Part shown: positions 43,330-52,725 of the stretch, piece by piece
Position numbering within the stretch: the first letter of the stretch is position 1
How the letters are laid out: each line of letters begins with the position of its first letter
Assembly (NCBI GenBank): GCA_028045305.1
Contig: JAOFTV010000006.1
Coordinates: 62,001 to 126,000 of the forward strand
Direction of reading: 5' to 3'
Length of the DNA stretch: 64,000 bases
Origin: Opitutales bacterium
GTDB lineage: Bacteria; Verrucomicrobiota; Verrucomicrobiia; Opitutales; Seribacteraceae
Made by a program: the position numbers and the translations under genes
The notes under the pieces: model-generated
What the model saw: the letters and a program-made list of their open reading frames with translations, nothing else
Database searches by the model: none
Told to the model about the DNA's origin: nothing

Positions 43330-44109
43330 CTAGGCAACCCCCCGACTACTTACCCTTAAAAATTCGAGGATTTCCTCGACCATGGTATCACTCATTTGCT
43401 CTGCATTGTTTTCAAGATAATCAATCGCCTGGGATCTGTTCATTTCCTTACGATATAAAACTTTGAAAACTGCCCGGATGGACTCAATCTCCTCGGAAGT
43501 AAAACCTGATCTTTCTAAGCCTACTTTATTAATGGAACGAACTTCTGCCGGTGAACCGTCCGCCAACATAAAAGGCGGAACATCTTGCACAAGTTTTGAG
43601 CAGGCTGAAACCATGCAGTGCCGGCCCAAACGACAAAACTGATGAACTCCTGCACCCCATCCAATATTAACATGATCAGCAACTTGAACATGCCCGCCAA
43701 GAGCTGAATGACTGCTCATCACTAAATGATCGCCAACTTGACAATCATGGGCCACATGGCTGTAAGCAAGAAAGACATTTGAAGACCCAATACGCGTGAA
43801 GTCAGCCTCGTTGGTAGCTACATGTGCTGTGACATATTCCCGAAAGGTATTTCCATCCCCAATCTCTAAACCAGGCTCCCCTCCCTTATACTTTAGGTCG
43901 TGCGTGAGACCGCCAATTAATGCATATGGATAAATTAGGTTATTGCGACCAAGAGTGACTCTGCCATCTACCGTGGCATGGTGCATGATACGGGTACCGT
44001 CCCCAATCTTCGCTTTCGGTCCAATTATGGCAAATGGCCCTACCTCGACGTCTTCGCCTAACTCGGCTAACGAATCAACAATCGATTGGGAATGAATCTT
44101 TACGCCCAC
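43330..44109 (-). CDS. lpxA: UDP-N-acetylglucosamine O-acyltransferase
   Basis: This 259-residue left-handed beta-helix protein has hexapeptide repeats (VEVGPFAIIGPKAKIGDGTRI, VTLGRNNLIYPYALIGG, VGDHLVMSSHSALGGHVQVADHVNIGWGAGVHQFCRLGRHCMVSA). The catalytic His is in SHVAHDCQVG. The C-terminal helical part (LERSGFTSEEIESIRAVFKVLYRK) is typical. It catalyses the first step of lipid A synthesis in the cytoplasm. It follows the lpxC-fabZ gene by 9 bases, so the three activities are made from one transcript. This shows the organism makes lipopolysaccharide. Confidence 0.95.
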   Translation of the reverse strand: MGVKIHSQSIVDSLAELGEDVEVGPFAIIGPKAKIGDGTRIMHHATVDGRVTLGRNNLIYPYALIGGLTHDLKYKGGEPGLEIGDGNTFREYVTAHVATNEADFTRIGSSNVFLAYSHVAHDCQVGDHLVMSSHSALGGHVQVADHVNIGWGAGVHQFCRLGRHCMVSACSKLVQDVPPFMLADGSPAEVRSINKVGLERSGFTSEEIESIRAVFKVLYRKEMNRSQAIDYLENNAEQMSDTMVEEILEFLRVSSRGVA

Positions 44110-44118
44110 AGCCTCGAT

Positions 44119-45447
44119 TTAACCTTCATCTCCTGCATCCACGATAGAAAACATCAAGTTTGCTGATGAAACAACTTGCTCCCCCACCCTACACTCAACT
44201 TTAGCAGTGGCTAATTTATTACCTCTTACCCTATCCAACTTTGCCACAATGCGAAGTTGGTCACCGGGAACAACAGGTTTTCTAAACTTTACTTTATCTG
44301 CACTCATGAAGAAAGCGACCTTTCCTTCGGAGGAGTTCATCCGAAGTAATAGAATGCCAGCGGCTTGTGCCATAGCTTCGAGTTGCAAAACTCCTGGCAT
44401 TACCGGGTGACCAGGAAAATGCCCAGGAAAAAAGGGTTCGTTTATGGATACATTTTTAATTGCAACCAAGGTCTCGTTTCCTTCGATAGATTCGACTCGG
44501 TCGACCAAAACAAAAGGAAAACGGTGAGGTAAAACATCTAGAACTCTTCGAATATCCAAAGCCGTTTCATCGGGTAGAACGAAAGATTTTGGTGATTTCT
44601 TCGCCTGCTTTTTGGCAGTTGTTCGCTCAATAATTTTACCTACCAGTTCTGAGTTTAAAGAATGTCCTGGGCGGACAGCAATAATGTGTGCATGCAACGC
44701 TTTCCCGAGCAATGAAAAGTCGCCCACAATATCGAGTATTTTGTGGCGTACAAACTCATCCTCAAAGCGAAGAGGTTCTTTTGAAAGTATTTTGTCACCC
44801 TTAATAACAATGGCACTGTCCAAACTGCCTCCACGAATCTTTCCAATCTTTAATAGTTCCTCAATTTCCTCATATATTGTAAAGGTTCGAGCGGGAGCCA
44901 ATTGAGCAATGTAGGTCTCAGGATCCACATCGATGGAAAGGTGCTGAACATGACTGCCACGATCATCAGCAGAAGTACAGGTTATACGAAGCCCATCGTA
45001 TGGAAGGGCAATAATCGACCGATTACCCGAAGAAACCGTAACAGGTTCAGTAAGCTCAATAAATTCTCTTTCTGCTTCCTGTTCAACAGGTTCTGCTTCC
45101 ATTATAAGGTTCACGAAGGGCCTTGAAGACCCATCCATTATTGGAGGTTCGCTAGCATCAATCTCAATTTCAGCATTATCGATACCGCAACCTCGCAAAG
45201 CACTTAGAACATGTTCAACCGTATGAACATTGGCATTTCCATTGGTGATAGTCGTGCTTCGTACCAAATCCGTTACATTAGCAAAAGAGGGACGAATTTC
45301 AGGCTTTCCAAAAAGATCGATTCTGCGAAACAGGTAGCCTGATCCAACTTTTCCTGGTTTAATGGTTAAATTTACCTCTTCACCGGTATGAAGAGATTTT
45401 CCTTTGATCGAGCGTTCTCTCCTTAAACTTCTCTGTTTAATTGCCAT
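44119..45447 (-). CDS. lpxC-fabZ: Bifunctional LpxC deacetylase / FabZ dehydratase
   Basis: This 442-residue fusion has LpxC (about 1-285: [72 protein letters not shown]) followed by FabZ (about 297-442: [44 protein letters not shown]). LpxC deacetylates UDP-3-O-acyl-GlcNAc using zinc (HxxxH in the first block and the later His/Asp). FabZ dehydrates 3-hydroxyacyl-ACP. The fusion is also known in Bacteroidota and other PVC relatives. It balances lipid A and fatty-acid synthesis. All key residues are visible. Confidence 0.95.
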   Translation of the reverse strand: MAIKQRSLRRERSIKGKSLHTGEEVNLTIKPGKVGSGYLFRRIDLFGKPEIRPSFANVTDLVRSTTITNGNANVHTVEHVLSALRGCGIDNAEIEIDASEPPIMDGSSRPFVNLIMEAEPVEQEAEREFIELTEPVTVSSGNRSIIALPYDGLRITCTSADDRGSHVQHLSIDVDPETYIAQLAPARTFTIYEEIEELLKIGKIRGGSLDSAIVIKGDKILSKEPLRFEDEFVRHKILDIVGDFSLLGKALHAHIIAVRPGHSLNSELVGKIIERTTAKKQAKKSPKSFVLPDETALDIRRVLDVLPHRFPFVLVDRVESIEGNETLVAIKNVSINEPFFPGHFPGHPVMPGVLQLEAMAQAAGILLLRMNSSEGKVAFFMSADKVKFRKPVVPGDQLRIVAKLDRVRGNKLATAKVECRVGEQVVSSANLMFSIVDAGDEG

Positions 45448-45761
45448 AAACTAATCCTTATTATCCAAGGGGATGAATGCTGTAAAGGAGTAAGGTAGTT
45501 TATCTAATTTCCTTGAAGGTAAACTACTTTTTTTATATGGAATTACGACTTACCCAATCAATGTTCTACCTTGCCCGCATTCACTCATAATTTTAAAAAA
45601 CGGCTCAAAAGAGAGTACCGTAAAATGATTGACCGATTGGTTCGATCCCATGCCTTTCACAAGTTGGCAATGAAACTTTTGTATTTCATTTGCTTTGTAA
45701 TCACGGTGATTTTAGCCACCCTTTTATATATGGATAACTGAAATCAATCCTTAAAACTGAT
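45448..45761. other. 314-base intergenic region upstream of lpxC-fabZ
   Basis: The gap lies between the start of lpxC-fabZ and the end of the leucine-rich-repeat gene, both on the minus strand. It is AT-rich and should contain the lpxC-fabZ promoter. Its plus strand holds one short open frame (45625-45741). No tRNA or riboswitch was recognised. Confidence 0.5.
45625..45741 (+). CDS. Possible 38-residue single-span membrane protein
   Basis: The frame reads MIDRLVRSHAFHKLAMKLLY, then FICFVITVILATLLYMDN and TGA. It has a basic N-terminal half and one hydrophobic helix of about 20 residues, typical of small bacterial membrane proteins. A purine-rich stretch (aaagagag) precedes the ATG. The same frame is open upstream and very basic (FKKRLKREYRK), with a possible TTG start at 45571 that would give 56 residues. 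No homologue is recognised; a chance ORF cannot be excluded. Confidence 0.4.
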   Translation: MIDRLVRSHAFHKLAMKLLYFICFVITVILATLLYMDN

Positions 45762-47303
45762 TCAGTTTCCAAGAAATGGTAATCCAGTCAACCTAGACTT
45801 GCTCTTTAGAGTTTCATTCCAAACATTTAAAGATTTCTTCTTACTCTCTTCCTTAATGCGGGCATCATTTAGGTAAGCATTTAGGCTAGGATAGCCGTTT
45901 TCTCTCAGGTACACAGCCAAGGTTTGATTTGCATGAGGATAACCAATTAAAGAGCGGATCAAATCTTCAGCAGCGATTAATCTTCCTTTTTGGTTTCTTA
46001 CATTGATGTATAACCCTCTATTTCTGGCAAGATTTAGATCTTCTTTGATCTGCCTTTGATCAAGGGGAATTCGATTATTGCTTAAACTGATGTTTGAAAT
46101 TGAAGGAAGTGAAAGAATGGGGGATGGGTCGTATATTAAGTTGTAGGACAACCCAAGTGATCGTATGGATGCGAGTTTTGATAAATCCTGAAGGTCTATA
46201 ACTAAATTTGAATGAAGATCCAACGAATGCAAAGATGAAAGAGTACGAAGCGGACGAAGGTCACAAATTTGATTTTCTGCCAGGTTTAATCTTTTTAATC
46301 TTTCCAGAGACTGCAGTCCTTCAAGCGAATGCACTTGATTGTTAGCCAACGATAATTGACCCAGGCTAAAGAACTCTTTTAAAGAATTAATTTGAACAAT
46401 ATCATTACCTGATAGCAAAAGAGTATTTAATAAAGGAAGATCGCGGATTGAATCTATATTCCTAATGCGGTTATCATATAAATGTAGGTCGACCAAGTTA
46501 AGTAAGCCTTGAATCTCAACCAATGGATCCGTGTCACGCTTTCCATTTCCACTTTCGTCAGTAAAGGGTTCCCCAAGATCAAACTTTTTGTTGCGGTTAC
46601 GATCCACATACTCCTCCAATCTACCCAGTTCGTTTCCATGAGCAAAAAAGTTTACCAGGTTTGAAAGTTTTGAAATACCTTGCAGATCAATAAGCGAATT
46701 TTGAGAAACATCAAGATGAGCCAAATACCTAAAATGTTCGATCCCGGACAATCCTAACAATCGGTTGTTAGATAGGTTTAATTCGCGAAGTGCCCAACCA
46801 CCACCCTTGAGAAGTTCTAAAACCTCAGATAATTCAAGCAACCTTTGAGCTCTATTGTTCTCGTCTAAAGTAGAATCATTAAGACTAGTTTGTAAATTTG
46901 TGGCTTGATTTTGAAGATCGAAACCAGACAAAGGGACAAGGGTTGATAAATCACTCAACCGGTTACCATGCAGGTCAAGTTTGCGAAGTTTCGAGAGCCT
47001 TTGTATGGGTTTGAGATCTTCAATAAGATTATTCCTCAACACCAGATATTCTAGGTTAATCGCTCGGTCCAACCCTGACAGGTCGCGGATCTGTAAGTTA
47101 TTAGCTTCCAACCTTACGAGCTTTTCCTTCACCATGGCTTCGGTTAAATCCCTCTCAGAAACTCCAAGCGAATTGGCGACAGCCTTTTGTAATGCAGGTT
47201 CTGGGATAATAAATGTCTTAGCAAAAATGGACCCTCCTTGCAAAAATAAGAAAATAGATACGGCGAGATAGAATAACTTAAAATTTCGTGAGGTTCCGAT
47301 CAT
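45762..47303 (-). CDS. Secreted leucine-rich-repeat protein with calcium-loop insertion
   Basis: This 513-residue protein has a signal peptide (about 10-29) and many 22-residue internalin-type repeats (LEYLVLRNNLIEDLKPIQRLSKLRKLDLHGNRLSDLS; LKRLNLAENQICDLRPLRTLSSLHSLDL). After about residue 230 the repeats are interrupted by two Asp-rich loops (DRNRNKKFDLGE from residue 234 and DESGNGKRDTDP from 249) like dockerin/EF-hand calcium loops. Repeats then resume. The last ~100 residues are helical. Probably a protein-binding surface or periplasmic protein stabilised by calcium. The partner is unknown, and no LPXTG or anchoring motif is seen. Confidence 0.85.
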   Translation of the reverse strand: MIGTSRNFKLFYLAVSIFLFLQGGSIFAKTFIIPEPALQKAVANSLGVSERDLTEAMVKEKLVRLEANNLQIRDLSGLDRAINLEYLVLRNNLIEDLKPIQRLSKLRKLDLHGNRLSDLSTLVPLSGFDLQNQATNLQTSLNDSTLDENNRAQRLLELSEVLELLKGGGWALRELNLSNNRLLGLSGIEHFRYLAHLDVSQNSLIDLQGISKLSNLVNFFAHGNELGRLEEYVDRNRNKKFDLGEPFTDESGNGKRDTDPLVEIQGLLNLVDLHLYDNRIRNIDSIRDLPLLNTLLLSGNDIVQINSLKEFFSLGQLSLANNQVHSLEGLQSLERLKRLNLAENQICDLRPLRTLSSLHSLDLHSNLVIDLQDLSKLASIRSLGLSYNLIYDPSPILSLPSISNISLSNNRIPLDQRQIKEDLNLARNRGLYINVRNQKGRLIAAEDLIRSLIGYPHANQTLAVYLRENGYPSLNAYLNDARIKEESKKKSLNVWNETLKSKSRLTGLPFLGN

Positions 47304-47347
47304 AGCTTAGAGTTTTTTGTGCTTTAGTGCAGTCTACTTTTAGCCAA

Positions 47348-50300
47348 TTAAGATCTTAAACGAGCAATAAGATCCTTCGATTCCACTGAATCTCCAACAC
47401 CAACAAGGAGATCGTCCACAGTTCCATCTGCCGACGCGTAAAGAGTGGTTTGCATTTTCATCGCTTCAAGCACAGCAATCTTATCCCCTTTCTTTACACT
47501 TTTTCCAACGCTAGTTGCAATGCTGCTTATCATTGCTGGAATAGGTGCCCCAATATGGAGGGGATTAGCAGGATCAGCTTTTTCACGAACTTTGGCTTCA
47601 CCTTTGAACGATTTGTCCTCGACTAAAGTGGTTCGAGCTTTTCCGTTCAATTCGAAGGTAAGAGAACGGATTCCTTTCTCATCAGGTTCCCCGACATTTA
47701 AAAGTTTGATAAAAAGAGTCTTTCCTTCCTCGATCTCAATCGCAATTTCTTCGCCTATTGATAAGCCATGAAAATAGGAAGTTGTTGGCAGGACAGAAAC
47801 GTCACCATGTTTGGAACGAAAACTAAGATAATCCTGGAAGACTTTAGGGTACATCAGATGGGCGAACAAATCATCTTCAGTAGCCTTGCGACCAATTTTC
47901 TTTTGCAAGGCGGAAAACTCTTTTTTCAAATCAATTTTTGGTGCGGATGCTCCTGGCCGCCCCCGCATAGGTTTACGTTTACCAAGAACCACCTTTTGGA
48001 TCGCCTTAGGCCACCCTCCGACGGGTTGACCCAAGTTTCCTGAAAGTAAATCGATGACCGATTCTGGAAACCCGGTCTCAGGTGGCAGGTTCACCATATC
48101 TTCTGGCTTAACCCCTTTGGTAATAAGAAAAATTGCAAGATCTCCCACACACTTGCTGCTTGGTGTGACTTTTACAATATCTCCAAGCAGTGTGTTGACT
48201 TCCTGATATGTTTTTACGACATCAGGCCAACGTTTACCCAACCCAAGAGCGGTTGCCTGTTCGCGTAAGTTTGTGTACTGCCCGCCAGGCATTTGGTGAT
48301 GAAAAACTTCAGCACTTCCGAACGGGGGCGATGTATCAAAAGGTGCATAGTATTGACGAACAGCCTCCCAGTATATGGACAATTCATTTAAAGCAACAAC
48401 ATCCAATCCAGTAGACCGGGGAGCGTGACCCAAGGCATGTGCAATGGAGTTCAAGTTGGGTTGACTGGTGCATCCGGACATTGAAGAGACAGCCAAGTCG
48501 ACCACATCGACCCCAGCTTCAGAAGCTTTAAGTACGGATGCTGAAGCAATACCACTTGAATCATGGGTATGAAAATGTACCGGTAAAGATACCTCATTCC
48601 TTAAGGCTTTTACCAATCGATGCACTGCTGTTGGATGGCACAAGCCAGCCATGTCCTTAATGGCAATGATGTGAGCACCCATTTTTTCCAGCTCTTTTGC
48701 CAAATCTACATAATAATTAAGCTGATATTTTTCTTCTTTAGGGTTGGTGAAATCTCCAGTGTAACAAAGAGCAGCTTCGCAAAGAGAATTGGTCTTTTCA
48801 CTAACCGTTTCCATCGCAACTTTGAGGTTTGGCAGGTAATTTAAAGAGTCGAATATCCGAAATACATCCATGCCCGCCTCGGATGAATGAACCACAAATT
48901 CCCGGACCACATTATCAGGGTAATTTGCATAGCCAACACCGTTGGAGCCTCTCAAGAGCATTTGGAAAAGTATATTGGGGATGCGCTCGCGTAATTTCCT
49001 TAGACGCTCGTAAGGAGATTCTCCCAGGAATCGCATGCAAGTGTCGAAAGTTGCCCCACCCCACATTTCCAAACTAAACAGTCCGGACAAACGACGAGAA
49101 ATAAAATCCGCTACCGTCAACATATCATAAGTGCGCATGCGAGCAGCGAAAAGGGATTGATGAGCATCGCGCAAAGTGGTGTCGGTAACCATTAATGGTT
49201 TGTGTTCCCGAAGCCATTTAGAAAACTTCACGGCTCCGTCTGCGAGCAAACGATCACGGGTGCCTCGGGGAGGAGACTCTTTAGGATCATACTCAGGCAC
49301 AATTAAGGGGAGAGGATTTTGCAGGCGCTCCCGCCCCTTTACCTGGGGATTTCCATTTACAACGATTTCTCCCAAATAATTTAGCAACCTTGAAGCCCGA
49401 TCCCTCCGTGCTTTGAAACGGAATAATTCTGGTGTGACATCTATCATTTTGGTTGATGCACGACCCGCCACAAATTCCTTGTGAGATATAACATTCTCCA
49501 GAAAAGGAATATTGGTCTTCACACCTCTTATTCGCATCTCCCTTAAGGCTCGGTGCATACGATCCAAAGCTTGAGAAAGGTTAGGCCCTGAAGTGGTTAT
49601 CTTAACAAGCAAAGAATCATAAAACGGGGTGATAATTGATCCAGTATCTCCCATCGCACCGTCCAAACGAACTCCAAACCCAGCAGAAGAACGATAACTG
49701 AGAATTTTGCCATAATCAGGAGCAAAATCTTTTTCAGGATCTTCTGTGGTAACGCGACATTGGACAGCACATCCATTTCGGGGAATATTCGCTTGGGCAG
49801 GAATTCCAATCTGTTTACCATGCAAAGGTTGATCCATGGCAACAAGTATTTGTGAGCGTACAATGTCTATACCAGTTATTTGCTCGGTCACAGTATGTTC
49901 GACTTGAATACGAGGATTCATCTCAATGAAGAACCATTCGTTGGTATCTTGATCGAGGAGAAATTCAACGGTGCCAGCGTTATCATACCCAATCTTTTCA
50001 GCCAATTTCACACCTGCATCGCAAAGCTCTTTTACAACATCCTCAGGCAAACCGATTGACGGGGCCACTTCGACCACTTTTTGATATCTGCGTTGGACTG
50101 AACAGTCACGCTCATGCAAATGAACGACATTGCCCTTTCGATCTCCAAGAATTTGCACTTCTAAATGTTTAGCTCTGGCAACATATCTTTCCAAAAAGAC
50201 CGCAGAGTTTCCGAATGCCCGCTCGGCTTCACCCTGAGCTTCTTCCAGCATCGGTTTTAAATCCTTCTCTTCCGAAACCACCCGCATGCCTCTACCACCC

Positions 50301-50788
50301 CCACCAAAAGCTGCTTTAATGATTAAGGGAAAACCAATTTTCTTACCCCATTTTAAGGCCTCTGCCGGATTGGAAACTGCTTTGGGAGTTGCTGGCAAGG
50401 TAGGCACCCCAGCTTTATCTGCGGCTTTCTTAGCCGCAACCTTGTCACCCATCCTTTCAATCAGTTCGGGTCTGGGACCAACAAAAGTTATGCCTGCCTC
50501 GTCACAAGCTCGTGCAAAATTAGGATTTTCAGATAGAAACCCATAACCTGGGTGGATCATATCCACACCTTTATCCTTTGCCAGTGCTATAATGGAATCG
50601 ATATCAAGGTAAGCCGCAACCGGTCCTTTGCCTTTACCAACCAAGTAAGCTTCGTCCGCTTTGAATCGATGGACTCCAAAACGGTCTTCTTCGGCATAAA
50701 TTGCAACTGTTCGGAGGTTTAACTCAGTAGCGGAACGGAAAATACGTACCGCTATCTCGCTACGGTTCGCAACAAGCAATTTTTTCAT
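47348..50788 (-). CDS. pyc: Pyruvate carboxylase
   Basis: This 1146-residue, single-chain enzyme has biotin carboxylase (about 1-450: GYGFLSENPNFARACDEAGI, KAAFGGGGRGMRVV, FIEMNPRIQVEHTVTEQITGIDIV), carboxyltransferase (about 530-820: TDTTLRDAHQSLFAARMRT, MWGGATFDTCMRFL, HFHTHDSSGIASASVL), and a biotinyl carrier domain (about 1075-1146: GAPIPAMI, VLEAMKMQTTL, where the Lys is biotinylated). It converts pyruvate to oxaloacetate with ATP and bicarbonate. Length and order match the normal 4-domain form. It follows the prepilin peptidase gene by 135 bases. Confidence 0.97.
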   Translation of the reverse strand: MKKLLVANRSEIAVRIFRSATELNLRTVAIYAEEDRFGVHRFKADEAYLVGKGKGPVAAYLDIDSIIALAKDKGVDMIHPGYGFLSENPNFARACDEAGITFVGPRPELIERMGDKVAAKKAADKAGVPTLPATPKAVSNPAEALKWGKKIGFPLIIKAAFGGGGRGMRVVSEEKDLKPMLEEAQGEAERAFGNSAVFLERYVARAKHLEVQILGDRKGNVVHLHERDCSVQRRYQKVVEVAPSIGLPEDVVKELCDAGVKLAEKIGYDNAGTVEFLLDQDTNEWFFIEMNPRIQVEHTVTEQITGIDIVRSQILVAMDQPLHGKQIGIPAQANIPRNGCAVQCRVTTEDPEKDFAPDYGKILSYRSSAGFGVRLDGAMGDTGSIITPFYDSLLVKITTSGPNLSQALDRMHRALREMRIRGVKTNIPFLENVISHKEFVAGRASTKMIDVTPELFRFKARRDRASRLLNYLGEIVVNGNPQVKGRERLQNPLPLIVPEYDPKESPPRGTRDRLLADGAVKFSKWLREHKPLMVTDTTLRDAHQSLFAARMRTYDMLTVADFISRRLSGLFSLEMWGGATFDTCMRFLGESPYERLRKLRERIPNILFQMLLRGSNGVGYANYPDNVVREFVVHSSEAGMDVFRIFDSLNYLPNLKVAMETVSEKTNSLCEAALCYTGDFTNPKEEKYQLNYYVDLAKELEKMGAHIIAIKDMAGLCHPTAVHRLVKALRNEVSLPVHFHTHDSSGIASASVLKASEAGVDVVDLAVSSMSGCTSQPNLNSIAHALGHAPRSTGLDVVALNELSIYWEAVRQYYAPFDTSPPFGSAEVFHHQMPGGQYTNLREQATALGLGKRWPDVVKTYQEVNTLLGDIVKVTPSSKCVGDLAIFLITKGVKPEDMVNLPPETGFPESVIDLLSGNLGQPVGGWPKAIQKVVLGKRKPMRGRPGASAPKIDLKKEFSALQKKIGRKATEDDLFAHLMYPKVFQDYLSFRSKHGDVSVLPTTSYFHGLSIGEEIAIEIEEGKTLFIKLLNVGEPDEKGIRSLTFELNGKARTTLVEDKSFKGEAKVREKADPANPLHIGAPIPAMISSIATSVGKSVKKGDKIAVLEAMKMQTTLYASADGTVDDLLVGVGDSVESKDLIARLRS

Positions 50789-50923
50789 AAATCAGAATTT
50801 TTGGGGTATAGATTTGCTGACTAGTCCAATGAATGTCTCGATTTCGCTCTTTCATCAACGCCAAAATCTTCAATTTTACAACAGTAGGAATAGAAGATTG
50901 AATACTAGAATGATTAAAACCTT

Positions 50924-51808
50924 CTAGGAGCTAATTGCATCAATCCAATTAAACCAAGGATCAACCCAAGTTCTTAGGCCAAAAAAATAACTCATCCCCG
51001 CCAATGCCAGATAAGGACCAAAGGGAATCTCCACCCCAAATCCCAAGCTATCTTTCAAAAGGGATTCGGTAGGTCTAATTTTTTGAAAGAGAAAGACAAG
51101 TAATAAAAAAGCACATCCAATCATAGCCCCTCCAAAAATTGAAAATACTGCCCCTTTCCAACCGCAAAAAGCACCCACACAACCAAGCAGCTTAACATCT
51201 CCCTCGCCCAAGGCCTCTCTTCCAAAAGCCCGACTGGCTAAAGCTCCGATCCAATACAGTAGTCCTGATCCAATTAAAATACCAAGCAAAGATTGAAATG
51301 CTCCAAGCATCTTTTCCATGCCCATGGGGTGATGAATGATACCGTGAAGCGATGGAAAGTACATTGACAGGACAAAGCCAACACAAGCACCACCAAGGCT
51401 AAAACGATCAGGGATAAGCATAGTCTCGGAATCCACTGCAACAACTCCAATCATCAACCAAGCAAAAATACAGGAGGCAATTAAAATTCCCATTTCTTGA
51501 TCCTGTATAAAACTGTAACAAGCCCAGGCAAACATAAGACCCGTGAATAACTCGACCAAGAAATACCGAAGCAGGATTTTTTTCCCACAGCATTTTGCCC
51601 GCCCCTTCAAATAAAGCCAACCAAGGATGGGAAGGTTTTGAGACCACGGAATACGAGCGGTGCAATGAGGGCAACGAGAAGCCGGACGAACGACCGAAAG
51701 ATCTCGGGGAACCCGGTAAACCACGACATTTAAGAAGCTGCCTAAACAGGCACCGGCAAATAAACCAAGCCATACAATAAGATTGGGCTCTAGTAATAAA
51801 CTGTCCAT
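50924..51808 (-). CDS. Prepilin peptidase / N-methyltransferase (A24)
   Basis: This 294-residue inner-membrane protein has the PilD/GspO pattern: GSFLNVVVYRVP, cysteine region RCPHC...KCCGKK, catalytic aspartates in VDSETMLIPD and GEGDVKLLGCVGAFCGW, and about eight hydrophobic segments. It cleaves and methylates type IV pilin or type II secretion pseudopilins. The second cysteine pair is CC rather than the usual CxxC, so the zinc-binding site may be altered. It is the third gene of a tight minus-strand run (SirB1-like, aroE, this gene). Confidence 0.92.
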   Translation of the reverse strand: MDSLLLEPNLIVWLGLFAGACLGSFLNVVVYRVPRDLSVVRPASRCPHCTARIPWSQNLPILGWLYLKGRAKCCGKKILLRYFLVELFTGLMFAWACYSFIQDQEMGILIASCIFAWLMIGVVAVDSETMLIPDRFSLGGACVGFVLSMYFPSLHGIIHHPMGMEKMLGAFQSLLGILIGSGLLYWIGALASRAFGREALGEGDVKLLGCVGAFCGWKGAVFSIFGGAMIGCAFLLLVFLFQKIRPTESLLKDSLGFGVEIPFGPYLALAGMSYFFGLRTWVDPWFNWIDAISS

Positions 51809-51819
51809 ACCGACTGTTT

Positions 51820-52725
51820 TTAGGTCAAAGCCAGCTTTGCCCCCTGCCTCATTGCATTCTCAGAAATATCTCTGCCCGTCCATATCTCCAACGAGCGAGC
51901 TGCCTGACCGACAAGCATCCCTAACCCGTTAGAAAATGGGATTTTTTTTTCTTTTGCCTGTTTCAGCAATTTAGTCATCGGTGGATTGTAAACCATATCG
52001 TATACATAAACTAATTCGGGAAATACAGAAAGGTCCACAGGAGAAGGATCTTCTCGCCGCAACCCAAGGGAAGTCGCGTTAATAATAAGCAATTCTGAAT
52101 TTGTATCTGCAAAAGGATTGACTGGCTGATCCAAAATTAACACCTCCTGCGAGAATCCATTTGTTCGCAATATCTCCGATAAATGACTGGCCCGCTCGAT
52201 TGATCGATTATAAATCGCCAGATTTTGACAGTCTTCCATAAGACACTGGGAAACTGCAGCCCGCGAAGCCCCCCCGGCTCCCAAAACTAAAACATTAAAA
52301 TCTTTCAACCTCTTTCCAAAAGCATTGTATATATCTCCCGAAAGACCAGCCCCGTCAGTGTTGTATCCTTTCCAACCCTGATTTTCCCAACTTAAAGTAT
52401 TTACAGCCCCCATAACTTTTGCCTGATCATCGATGCAATCTAGCAAAGGTAAAACCTCGACCTTGTGTGGGATAGTCAAATTGAGCCCACGATATCCTGA
52501 ATCAGACAACAGAGGAAGGGCTTCCGCCAAACGATTAGGTAAAACTTCAATCTTTTGATATTTCCATTTTCGAAATATTGGCTCCTTTTCGGAAAGCTCT
52601 TTCAAGGCTGCTGCGTGTAATTCGGGACTAATGGAGTGCTTAATTGGATAGCCTAAAACAGCCAAACCAACTTCATTATTATAAAAGTTGGGGAGCTGAT
52701 TTAACGAAAGTGGCTCTTCAAGCAT
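51820..52725 (-). CDS. aroE: Shikimate 5-dehydrogenase
   Basis: This 301-residue protein has AroE motifs: VLGYPIKHSISPELHAAAL, NLTIPHKVEVLPLLD, GAVNTL, GYNTDGAGL and the NADP loop VLGAGGASRAAV. It reduces 3-dehydroshikimate to shikimate in aromatic amino-acid synthesis. I choose the ATG at 52725, which overlaps the last codons of the upstream gene (ATGCTTGA); an in-frame start at 52809 would place 28 non-family residues in front. The N-terminal ~20 residues before the core are longer than in Escherichia coli. Confidence 0.94.
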   Translation of the reverse strand: MLEEPLSLNQLPNFYNNEVGLAVLGYPIKHSISPELHAAALKELSEKEPIFRKWKYQKIEVLPNRLAEALPLLSDSGYRGLNLTIPHKVEVLPLLDCIDDQAKVMGAVNTLSWENQGWKGYNTDGAGLSGDIYNAFGKRLKDFNVLVLGAGGASRAAVSQCLMEDCQNLAIYNRSIERASHLSEILRTNGFSQEVLILDQPVNPFADTNSELLIINATSLGLRREDPSPVDLSVFPELVYVYDMVYNPPMTKLLKQAKEKKIPFSNGLGMLVGQAARSLEIWTGRDISENAMRQGAKLALT

